Under the pieces are notes generated by a model. That model ran no database searches, was not told the DNA's origin, and saw nothing but the letters and a program-made list of their open reading frames with translations. This document shows positions 1 to 8,899 of a stretch of 64,000 nt of DNA, in pieces. Position 1 is the first letter of the stretch. Every line of letters starts with the position of its first letter. Both the position numbers and the translations under genes were made by a program. Origin of the DNA: Sthenelais limicola (taxonomy: Eukaryota > Annelida > Polychaeta > Phyllodocida > Sigalionidae); NCBI GenBank assembly GCA_942159475.1, contig OW804102.1, positions 21,518,684 through 21,582,683 on the forward strand. Reading direction: 5' to 3'.

Positions 1-396
1 ATATTTAAAATACTTAGCTGTAATCTTTGCAAGAAAAACCAATATATTCTACAACAATATATATATTTTTGACAACTTATCGTTAGTGGCTTTTTCTTGC
101 TCAGCACCACTTGTTTCATGATATCGAATCCTGGAATAAACACAATTGTTATAAACTTCAAGAAATATTTGATTCATTTTTTAGTACAGATTTCACATGG
201 ATAATCTCCTCCATAGAAATATAGATTTAAAATATAACTTCATTGTTTTAGTACACAGACGTTTCACATGGACAATCACTTCCATGGAAATTCTTAAGGT
301 ATGAATTGATTTTCAGAAATCTATCTCATAATTAGGTAATCACATCCTAATTAGAGAAACTTTTGTCTTAATCTATTTAATGAATATTAATTATAC

Positions 397-2545
397 CTCA
401 ACGGTGCAGGTCTAGCAGGCTCATCATTGGTGGGGACAGGAGCAGGAGTGGGAATAGCAGGGATCGTCGCCGATTCCTTTGGAAGCTCGGCTACTTGACT
501 TGACGTGATGTGAGTAGTAGCTAAGGTAGTAGCTAAGGTGGCTAAGGTGACGGCAGCTTCAGCGTCAGCTGGTGAGCATTAAAAAATATATTAAAATAGG
601 TGTCAGGTCTATACATTCATTTTATATTTTAAAGAAACATTAGACTTGTCGAGTTGGAAAAGTATTGTATCGTATTCATATGTACTTATGAATGATATTT
701 TCATGTGTGCCTTACTGCACAGACGTGCAGCGGGACAGATAATATGCTATACAATTGAAAAATTGGGCGTAGCGACGGGGTGAACCGATATCCTTGAAAG
801 AGTAGGAAGGGGATGGGGTTCGACCTGTTATATAACCAACAAGCAGGGACTTGGTTGATTACATATCAAGCCTTGCGGGAGTAATCTGATTTATTTATCT
901 CCGGGTATTTAAGAAAAAGGAGATAACTAAATATGTTAATAATTTTTTTCTTAGGATAAAAACAACTTAATTTGGAATAAGGAATAGGCTGTGGGACTAG
1001 GAATGGAAAACGCTTGAATATAACAATTCCTTCGCCAAAAACTTGTAGTAGCCCTTGGTACGGTGGTGTGTTCAGCTCAGCGTCGGCGATTCCAATGATT
1101 AGCTGCGCAAATTGCCCACTATTTATACTTAGCAATGTGTGCGGTCCAAAACGATTCGACCATATGCGATTATGTTCTCTCGTTTGGACCAGACTACTGA
1201 GACTTTAACATAGGAATCCCAATGCATGATCATGATTCTACGTTGCTCTGGTCCACTCGATGTTTATGCTTGAATATTAGGTTAGATTTTCAGTTTGGAC
1301 TGTACCATTGGGAGTTTAGCATTGAAAATTATTTTCTCATAGCGTTAACACCTGTGGTGTTTTTTATCTTGTCATTTTGTGAAGGAATATCCTTTCCTAT
1401 AGGATATTAGCAGAAACAATTTGTAGTTGTATTTGAATGATATCGTTTCAGATTTTTTTCCACCCATCCAAATTTACACACTTATCGATAGGCATATTTA
1501 ACTTTTTTTTACTGATAATTCATCCATACCTTTTTTTCTCAACCTCAGGTCACGTTTGGCGGCTGCCCGCTTTGCTCTCCACTGTTTTTTCTCCTCCTCT
1601 GTCATCTTTGCTTGTTTCGCGTCATAGGTCCTCTAGAATTCAACATAATACAGGCATATTAGGTTCAGATATTAGCTATCAAATTCGGATTTAATGAATA
1701 CTTAAATATTTCAGGATGTTTATATTTACCTTACCTGACCCGTTTTGGAAATGTAATCGATATGCGACCAACAGGTCATTCCAAATACATGTATTATGAT
1801 GGTTACCAAAAGGTCATTCTCAGTACATGCTGTTATTATAGGATTAAGGTAGTTGTAGAAGTGTCGTTACCAAGCCTAAAATCTTTTTTTTTTGTTTTTA
1901 CATCAACTTTATTCAATATGTCAACAAAACTTTCTCTTCCTCCAGCATATCGACATCAAGATTTACATATGCCTTTCTTCCTGCAAAGCACGCTCTATTA
2001 TGATTTTTCTAACGACGAATAACTACGGTCTGTTAAATATGACACTAGTTTAGTCCAAACATGGTGATATGGGTCGAGGATATCGTGGCTCCTCCCACTT
2101 TGACCCATACCGTACACATCAGAGAAACAATGAACTACATAACTCCATACATTTGACGTTGCCGCGATAGTCAACCCTCCGGTCCAAACATTTCACCCAA
2201 TGAATTATCGCTTTGTGGCCACGCCCCTTCTGACCCTTACCGTACACCTCTACTCTTTATACACAGGGCATTTTCTTTTTGACTCTGGTACATAAATCGC
2301 GCCTACTACCAAAAAGTCATTCTCTGTACATGTTCAACATAGCATAGGCCGAACAAGAGGTTTAATGTTCATGATAACATTTAAATTCATTTATCTTTGT
2401 ATTTTTTTCGTCATTTTTTTAAATATAAACTTACCTTTGCTCGTTCCCGGTTTTTTTCTAGATAATTGGAATCCTTCAAAGCTACTTTGTCTGCCCGATA
2501 CTGTTTGGCATACAGTGCTCCTGCTTTTTTTCTGTCACTAGGCAT
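397..2545 (-). CDS. Lys/Arg-rich protein gene, 5' part, three exons, partial
   Basis: Three minus-strand exons join in phase. Exon 1 (2545-2435) starts at ATG 2545 (MPSDRKKAGALYAKQYRADK...) and ends in phase 0 at a GTAAGT donor. Exon 2 (1632-1530) encodes a very basic helix (KMTEEEKKQWRAKRAAAKRD) and ends in phase 1. Exon 3 (568-397) is Ala/Thr/Pro-rich (ATIPAIPTPAPVPTNDEPAR) and ends in phase 2 at a GTATAA donor, so the gene continues off the left edge. A basic YxxKxR...KxRER repeat followed by a Pro-rich linker resembles N-termini of uncharacterised invertebrate proteins, some linked to transposons; that is recollection, not a search. The function is unknown. The acceptor of exon 1 at 2553/2554 is also phase-compatible with the membrane exon at 4952-5180, so these exons could instead be downstream exons of that gene. 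Confidence 0.5.
569..1529. other. Presumed intron, no recognisable gene
   Basis: The stretch lies between exons 2 and 3 of the Lys/Arg-rich gene. It holds only short ORFs without codon or motif support and no clear inverted-repeat element. Confidence 0.4.
1530..1632 (-). CDS. Exon 2 of Lys/Arg-rich gene
   Basis: On the minus strand the exon is bounded by TCTAG at the acceptor side and AAAG|GTATGG at the donor. It encodes 34 residues, about half of them Lys, Arg or Ala, and runs from phase 0 to phase 1. Confidence 0.5.
2087..2249 (+). repeat. Imperfect direct repeat, two copies
   Basis: A roughly 33-base unit ending in a CCGTACAC-type sequence occurs at about 2087-2119 and 2215-2249. Each copy is a GTGGC...CCC(A/T)TCTGACCC-like stretch. 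It lies in presumed intergenic DNA and its nature is unknown. Confidence 0.4.
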
Positions 2546-2553
2546 TTTTCCAT

Positions 2554-4259
2554 CTAGAAGAATTATTAAAGTTATATTGGAAAAATATTTTAAATGGTAT
2601 AGCACATTTAAAAGCATTTGATCATCAAATTATGAGCATGACACTATATACTCCAACACACACACAAGGACAAGGGCGAAGCCCAAGGATATGCTTATGG
2701 CATTGCCATTGTTTACATTGCTAGATGACCTCCGATAGCTTATACGATTATTTTTTTTGAAACACGGTGATTACTTTGCCTACAGAAACTTTTGGTTCGA
2801 CTACCGTGGTCTATGACACGAGATCTGCTTGTATCAACATAAAAATGACATATTTTTTACTTAAATACCTACCAGAATTCAAAAATGACTTGGTTGAAAA
2901 GGTTTTCAACACTGTCTCGAATGGAAAGTCGTCTGCTGCAAAACTTCCAGTAGTTTCAGGCGTTTACGCTAGTCGGCTCTTAACTTTAGTTCACCTCTTT
3001 GCCGAAAGACGACGGTAGGATACAAAGTCGACGGTAGGATACAAAAAGCATTTTGCCGTAAAAAGCATATAAAAACTACTCGGAAATTATGAATTTCAAA
3101 CTATATAGACTGATAATAAGCAAAGTGAATAATAAATGTCGAATTTATAGTTTATTATTAAAGTAATGCTTCATAAGCCCCGAAAAACCGTAATACGAAG
3201 CCGACGGTAGGATACACGGGCCCTTGTTCCACGGACTTTTGCCGCCATGTTATTTCTTCTCTACGAGTCATGAAAAACTCAAATTAATATATCTGATGTT
3301 CTATACATATATAACCCAATGCATTTGATCATTTTTCAACATCATTGGACAATTTTCTGTTTTTTTTAAAATTTCTCCGCCATAAACAACTATGCCGACG
3401 GTAGGATACAGGGGGGGGTACCCACTTTTTTTTTTTTTGATTTTTAATGGCTTTCGCCCCAAAATTATTTTTTTTTCAATTTTTTTTTACACAAATAACC
3501 TATACGTAACCTAGTATCATGACAAATAAAAATTTTTTTTTTTAAAAATGATTATTTAAAAATTCAGCAATTCCACGGTACATTGACAGTAAAAAAAATA
3601 GATTTTTGCCCCAAAAATGGGATTTTAATAATAATAATAAAAAAAAAGTTGGGTAAAAAGGCCAAAAATGTTGTTCCACAGGTTGGTTGAACCATCCAAG
3701 CACAAAAAAAAATAAAAAAATCTGATATTAATTGGTATTAAGCCCATTTAATCACTTTCCACGGTAGGAGACCAAATGTTGTCAAATTGGTGGAATTGGC
3801 CATATACGTGACAGACACTTATTGTTTGCATGTAACATTATCAAAACCATATGCCTTTATTCCATGTCTTTAGTATTGAAATTAATGACCATTTATTCAG
3901 GTATCTGACCTCCTAATCTAATGCTCTGATGATGGAATCAAAGCATTATTTACAATCCAGCTAATAACCTCCTACAACCTAAAGATATTTGTTTCAATTG
4001 GTATCCTCCTGACCATTGATAAGCAAATTCTAGTTATGTAAGGTAAGGCATAACAGAGATCTGTCTGCCATGAATGCACAGCCTTTAGAAAACAAGCACC
4101 CATGCCGCAACAGTGAGATGTTATCATAGAGGTGAGTGAAGGGGTAAGTGGAAAGATTTGGGACCCAGCGGTCATTCGAGGCCGGCGCTTATTTAAAATT
4201 AAATCACACAGTGCCTTTTCAGGGCAGGCCCTTATTTGGGGCCGGGTGCTTTATCAGTG
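2554..4259. other. Gene-poor A/T-rich stretch
   Basis: No supported coding exon was seen. The stretch contains long T and A runs (around 3430-3550 and 3640-3720), a G run near 3412 and the dispersed GACGGTAGGATAC motif. Confidence 0.4.
3011..3409 (+). repeat. Dispersed 13-bp motif GACGGTAGGATAC, four exact copies
   Basis: The 13-mer GACGGTAGGATAC is present exactly at 3011-3023, 3030-3042, 3203-3215 and 3397-3409. A degenerate form (CCACGGTAGGAGAC) lies near 3759. Spacing is irregular (19, 173 and 194 bases), so this is not a simple tandem repeat. The surrounding 2.7-3.8 kb is rich in homopolymer A and T runs. Confidence 0.7.
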
Positions 4260-5240
4260 AAATAAGGTATGCTAAATCACACAGTTTTGTACTAGCCAAA
4301 TTATAGTAGTGAAGATTACCATCACCAATGGGACTATATGCATATAATTCCTTTTACAGTTTTGATTAATTTAATAGAAAGACTATTCACAACAATATTA
4401 GGACAACGTTGTGATTCTGAACCTGGGAGAAAATATCAAAATGCATGATATATCAATCTTATCGCAAGAAAAAATACTGCCAATAGGGTGTGGTTATTAG
4501 AAATTATACAATAATTGTATCACATTATTTATTTCTTTTTGTTGATATTACAGTGGTGAACAATTGAATTGAATTAAATACATTTTTAATTGCCTTTTTA
4601 GATTTAATCTTATGTCACAATACACAATAGGGCAAATAAGTGTAATGGTAGCAGTGAGCAAATTGACGTAAATTATTTGCACACTTGTACCAATGTGTTG
4701 ACTGGAAATAAACAATTCCTACAAACTTAGTATTGTGGGTGATAAATATTTACTTTATACATCGCCCCATCAGAGGTGTGAAGTTATTCTTAAATTTCTT
4801 GAAATTATGAGAGAAATTACAACCGCATTGCTCAGCCTATAATAGTTTTGTGCTCCATATCCACTACACATCATCAAACTGGTGCAGTAGTGCACCTCAA
4901 AAACCCACTGCCTTAGACTGACTACTTAGCCTCCTTATAAAACAAACTTACCCTCTTGCCTTGGACGGAGGAAAATTACAGCACAAATGACCCCTGCTAC
5001 AAGTGCTGCAATCATGATTGCTAGCAGGATCCAGCACCAGAGCTTGTGGTCTCCACAATTTCCCCTTACAGGAGAAGGCTTTGCTTTGAAGCCCTTATTT
5101 GGAACATTGATGGAGACATTGTAGGCAGCACCACACTGGTGTTGTGTGAGTGTAGCAGGCACATGTATAGTGGATGCCATGGTGGAGGTATGTCACCGGT
5201 GAGCCTGGGTTACTTCAGGCTCCCTGGTTCTGCCAACAGA
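4260..5240. repeat. Segmental duplication, copy 1 (exon-bearing block)
   Basis: This block matches 29925-30980 in the same orientation. Shared landmarks include GCTAAATCACACA...TTTTGTACTAGCCAAATT, TACATCGCCCCATCAGAGGT and the whole membrane-protein exon with its 5' leader. The copies differ by many substitutions and indels in non-coding parts but little in the exon, so the duplication is not very recent and the exon looks constrained. Confidence 0.85.
4952..5180 (-). CDS. First exon of a single-pass membrane protein (paralogue of the Kazal gene exon 1)
   Basis: ATG at 5180 opens a 76-codon exon ending in phase 1 at GAGG|GTAAGT. It encodes a polar N-terminal half ([20 protein letters not shown]), then one hydrophobic helix ([20 protein letters not shown]) followed by RPRQE. 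It is nearly identical to the first exon of the Kazal-module gene at 30687-30915, with about five residue changes including Cys to Ser near residue 23. No Kazal exon was found between this exon and the left edge. It may therefore be an orphan duplicate exon, splice to exons outside the window, or splice to the basic exons at 2.5-0.4 kb, whose phase fits. Confidence 0.65.
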
Positions 5241-6160
5241 TGAAAATAATTGAGTGAAAGTTGCATATAGATTAGACTGCGGAGGGTAAGTATAAACAAC
5301 AACAGGGCATGATTGCTGTCTCAAATTGAGATTTTTAATATGTTCAGTCTAATTTGGGACGATTTCAAACCTCTCCAACCAGTACAAACAATGTGTAGTG
5401 ACTAGGACAATGTCCTCCCACGGTATTTATAGTTCTCTTAGGGCATTTAAGATTTACAATGCCTGGCTCGGCAGGCAAATATGCCCTAACATCATCCCAA
5501 AGAAGGACTAAAATCGAATAATAGCAGAGGATGGTGTCCAGGCAATCACTTTTCAACTTGCCATAGGGGATGGAGCATTACACAACTAAAACTCTTTCTA
5601 GCAGGGAGTATATATGGGGGCTCAGGGCATCAGAAAATGTATAGTTTGGCTACACCAGTCCTCTCAAATAATCAAAATTTAAGACAAAAACGATTTTCAA
5701 AACACAGTCATGAAAACATGACTTTGATAAACAGCAATGTGTCTATAGAAAGAGTTAAAAGAATTGAATGTGAGCGATTATTTTCCTTGTACATGCATGG
5801 CATAACAATGGAAAGGCCACCTTAATGCTTGTACCACTGTGGGTGAAGTCGCAAAAATGCAAAATCAGCAGCTCTACACATTTAGTACATTCTGCTAAAT
5901 TAGTCTGAAAAATGATAAATACATGAGTATATTTTGTATCGCGATGATTACAGATATATGTTTGGTTATGTTGAATTGTATTTCAAACCACATTTCTGTC
6001 TTAAATTTGGGATATTTGAGATGAATTCTGAAGGCAAGTTGTACATTTTTAGGCAGCATCACCCTTATACTTGTGTGAACGGAACATATTGGAATGCTGA
6101 CAACTTTAGAATACAATAACCCAATCCTACACATATTGATAACTCATAGTTGCGTCAGTT
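5241..6160. other. Spacer with a degenerate MITE copy
   Basis: No gene was seen. A diverged MITE family 1 copy lies at about 5847-6063, recognisable by CAGCTCTACACATTTAGTA and ATTTCTGTCTTAAATTTGGG. Confidence 0.45.
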
Positions 6161-6206
6161 ATGGAACAGTGAATTACCGCCTGATGGAACAGTGAATTAC
6201 CGCCTG
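6161..6206 (+). repeat. 23-bp tandem duplication at LINE 5' junction
   Basis: The unit, starting ATGGAACAGTGAATTACCGC, occurs at 6161-6183 and 6184-6206. It contains most of the target-site sequence that recurs after the LINE poly(A) tail. Confidence 0.9.
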
Positions 6207-6209
6207 ATC
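6195..6209 (+). repeat. Target-site duplication, 5' copy
   Basis: AATTACCGCCTGATC here is repeated exactly at 13114-13128, directly after the poly(A) run. The first two A bases could belong to the tail, so the duplication is 13-15 bp. Confidence 0.9.
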
Positions 6210-7231
6210 GGACTTCCGGTTTAACCTCGAACGTAAAGAGACGCCTCCTTGCTAGGACAACTAATCTTCTCTTTTTTTTCAGGTTTGGATAACCATCAGG
6301 GCTCAAGGATAAGCTGAACTGAACATAAACCTTCAGGGATTCTTCTGAAATTAAGTTCAACCCTTGTAAAGCTTTGGTTTTCTCATATCAAACATCGGAA
6401 ATTCTTGGACTCTCAAAATCAACGTGGTTCGCGCCATTTTGTCTAGTAGCAGCTAATCCTCGGATTATCGTCCCCATCGGAGAAATCAAAACCATCTCAG
6501 CCTGACGGACTAGAACACTCAGGACAAAGCAAAATAAGAACAAACTGCATCACAAACGGATGGATTCTGTGCAACAGGATTGATAACTCCTATAACTATC
6601 CCTTCAAGTACGAGCAAATGGATTAACGCAGGTTCGCTCCTTCTCACAAATGGGAAGCTCGCCGGCTTACAACTCTAGCTCCAGACAAAAGGATTGAAAA
6701 GGGAACAAAACCCAGAAATATCGCCAGACAAGGTTTGAAACCAAAGTGAAACTGTTTGTGTGTAAATGATTAGTAAACCAACTTTGACATTATAACCCCG
6801 CATAAGACTTAGTTACGATAAAGTTAATCTTTAATGCAAAGCATACCCTCTGTGTCGCCATCTGGCGAGTTAGTTGAAAAACAAAAATCAGTATAGGAAG
6901 TTGTGAACTCTCTCACTAGAGGTCGTGCCAAGCAGGAACAACACGAATTCCCTCCGTGCCGCTTGTAACCTTAAAACTGAGAAAGAACAATATCTGACGA
7001 TCAAGTAATACAGGGAATCCGTATAAATCAGAAAAGAACTCTCAAATCCGAGGAGAACATGGTCTAAGAATATCCAAATACCTCGCAATAGAAAAAGGCT
7101 AAGGGCAAATCACGCCAAGCGGAAGTACTAGCCGCCATTGTACCGGAAGAGAGAAAAAGGTAAAACATCCAGTGTATACGTACGAACCTACACCCGACAA
7201 ACCGGGTGCAACACGGATTTGCGCCAAGGAT
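6210..7231 (+). promoter_or_regulatory. LINE 5' UTR, presumed internal promoter
   Basis: About one kilobase precedes the first ORF1 ATG. The ORF1 frame is open back to 7103 but has no ATG before 7232. LINEs of this type carry an internal promoter here; no specific promoter motif was identified. Confidence 0.5.
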
Positions 7232-8851
7232 ATGTCTGCCACCACCGCTAACGGCGACAACGGTAACACCACCGCCAACGGCGACAACGGTAACACTAAA
7301 AAGAGACCTCTTGACGCTTCCCCCGAAGCTAATAAATCCCTGGCTAAACTCCCCAAGCATAGTGATAGAGAATACGAAGCTAAAGACATGGCTGGCGGAT
7401 CCACTATGGAGGTGGATAACACAAACAAGGTCCCAAATAAGGTCTCAAATGAACAGAACGCCAGTAAGTCCAAGGAAAAAGCTGCTGAATCCGGGCTTAA
7501 AACCTTACTCGCAAAAATGTCCCAAGAGAGGCAGAGGAGTAGCCAACAGGAACAGCAAGATTTTGAAGAACTCAAAAAAAGAATCGAGGAACTCGAGGCT
7601 ATTAGAGATGAAGTGAAGGAGGTACAATCTGACACTAACATCCTTAAACAAGACATGTCTGATGTGAAAGATTATAACAGTCAGAGGGACATCGCCATGG
7701 GCGGCTTTGATGACAGACTAAGATTCCAAGAAGAGGAGATGAAGGCAGTCAGAGGTGAATTGGCTTCCACATCGACTCCTAAAGACACAGACTGCATCAA
7801 ACAAAAGAGAGATGAACAAGAAAAGGACAAGGAGTTTATTCTTCAAGAAACTATCAAATTGGAGAGGAACTTACTTGTTTTAGGCATCAAGTCGAGAGTC
7901 GAAGAGTCAAACAATGATCTATTCGACAAGATTAACAAGGTAATCACAGAATACCTAATGCTTCATAACATAACAGTGAGAAGTGTTATAAGGATCGGCA
8001 AGAAAGATGATGTGCCCCTAAAAATCGAATTAGCATCTGTTGAACAGGCCAACATGGTTTATGACGCCAGACTGCGACTCAAACAGTTCGACGAAGAGAA
8101 TACACCCAAAGGCAAGGGAATGAACATCCGAAAGGATACACCATTCATCGTCCGCCAAAGGCTGGCAAAAGCGAGGGTTATATGTGCAGCAGCAAGAGCA
8201 AAACACTATGAGGTAGAGCAATTTGGCACCAACATTAAAGTAAATGGCATTCACTACCGGCACGACCAGTTGGACGGCGTCCCAACCGAATTGCTCCTAT
8301 CTCAGCTCTCAAAGAGGCAAGACGACAACACAGTAGTCTTCTTCTCATCTGACAACCCATTGTCCAACCATTTCAATTCTCCTTTCTTCCTTGACTGCCA
8401 AAGATTTGACCACGTGGAGCAATACCTTTTCTACCAAAAGGCCAAGATCGCCGGCGACCCTGTAAAACCTGCACTGGCCTTAAAAACAAAAGACCCAGTG
8501 GAATGTAAACGGTTTATGGGAAATGTGTTTGACGAGAAACACAGATGGCCTATCCATAGACAAGAAGTCCTACTCAAGGCGCTGCGGGCAAAAGCAAGAC
8601 ACAACGAGGTAGTCAGAGATTATCTCCTTTCGACCGGTGATAGAGTTATTGGGGAAGCATCCCCAACCAACAAAACATGGGGGATTGGTCTAGGCCTAGA
8701 CAACCCTAATGTTCTGGATGTGAGCATATGGCCCTCAGACGGCAACCTGGTCGGTAAAATGTGGGCAAAGGTCCGCGACGAAATTAGAAGGGATACTCCA
8801 CAAAATGCCGTCGAGGAATCATCCATGGAATCTAGTGAAGGGCATAATTAG
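7232..8851 (+). CDS. LINE ORF1 protein: coiled coil, RRM-like domain, C-terminal NADAR domain
   Basis: The 539-residue protein starts at the first ATG of the frame, 7232. Seen in order: an N-terminal polar tail with two copies of TANGDNGNT; a Glu/Lys/Gln-rich coiled coil (about 96-142); an L1-ORF1-like RNA-binding region (about 211-345) with ERNLLVLGIK, VIRIGKKDDVPLKIEL and FIVRQRLAKARVI; and a NADAR domain (about 364-525). NADAR hallmarks are FFSSDNPLSNHF, FDHVEQYLFYQKAKI with the family Glu, LLSTGDRVIGEASPTNKTWG and LVGKMWAKVRDEI. Known: ORF1 proteins bind LINE RNA as trimers, and NADAR-fold enzymes act as N-glycosidases on riboflavin intermediates or remove ADP-ribose from guanine bases. 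Inferred: the element carries an enzyme that may act on ADP-ribosylated nucleic acid or NAD metabolites. The domain looks complete; the usual Asp before the WG motif is Asn (PTNKTWG). Confidence 0.93.
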   Translation: MSATTANGDNGNTTANGDNGNTKKRPLDASPEANKSLAKLPKHSDREYEAKDMAGGSTMEVDNTNKVPNKVSNEQNASKSKEKAAESGLKTLLAKMSQERQRSSQQEQQDFEELKKRIEELEAIRDEVKEVQSDTNILKQDMSDVKDYNSQRDIAMGGFDDRLRFQEEEMKAVRGELASTSTPKDTDCIKQKRDEQEKDKEFILQETIKLERNLLVLGIKSRVEESNNDLFDKINKVITEYLMLHNITVRSVIRIGKKDDVPLKIELASVEQANMVYDARLRLKQFDEENTPKGKGMNIRKDTPFIVRQRLAKARVICAAARAKHYEVEQFGTNIKVNGIHYRHDQLDGVPTELLLSQLSKRQDDNTVVFFSSDNPLSNHFNSPFFLDCQRFDHVEQYLFYQKAKIAGDPVKPALALKTKDPVECKRFMGNVFDEKHRWPIHRQEVLLKALRAKARHNEVVRDYLLSTGDRVIGEASPTNKTWGIGLGLDNPNVLDVSIWPSDGNLVGKMWAKVRDEIRRDTPQNAVEESSMESSEGHN

Positions 8852-8899
8852 TGGATAAGGCAGCAAGAAGTGAATATTCGTGTGCTTGTATTGTTAAAA

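Noticed and set aside
7206..7616. Plus-strand 136-codon ORF overlapping ORF1
   Set aside because: It is a shifted frame of ORF1 with repeated TATTVTPPP from the 27-bp repeat and has no domain support.
7099..7656. Minus-strand ORF of 185 codons over the LINE
   Set aside because: It is antisense to ORF1, Ser/Leu-rich low complexity, and mirrors the ORF1 codon pattern; a shadow frame.
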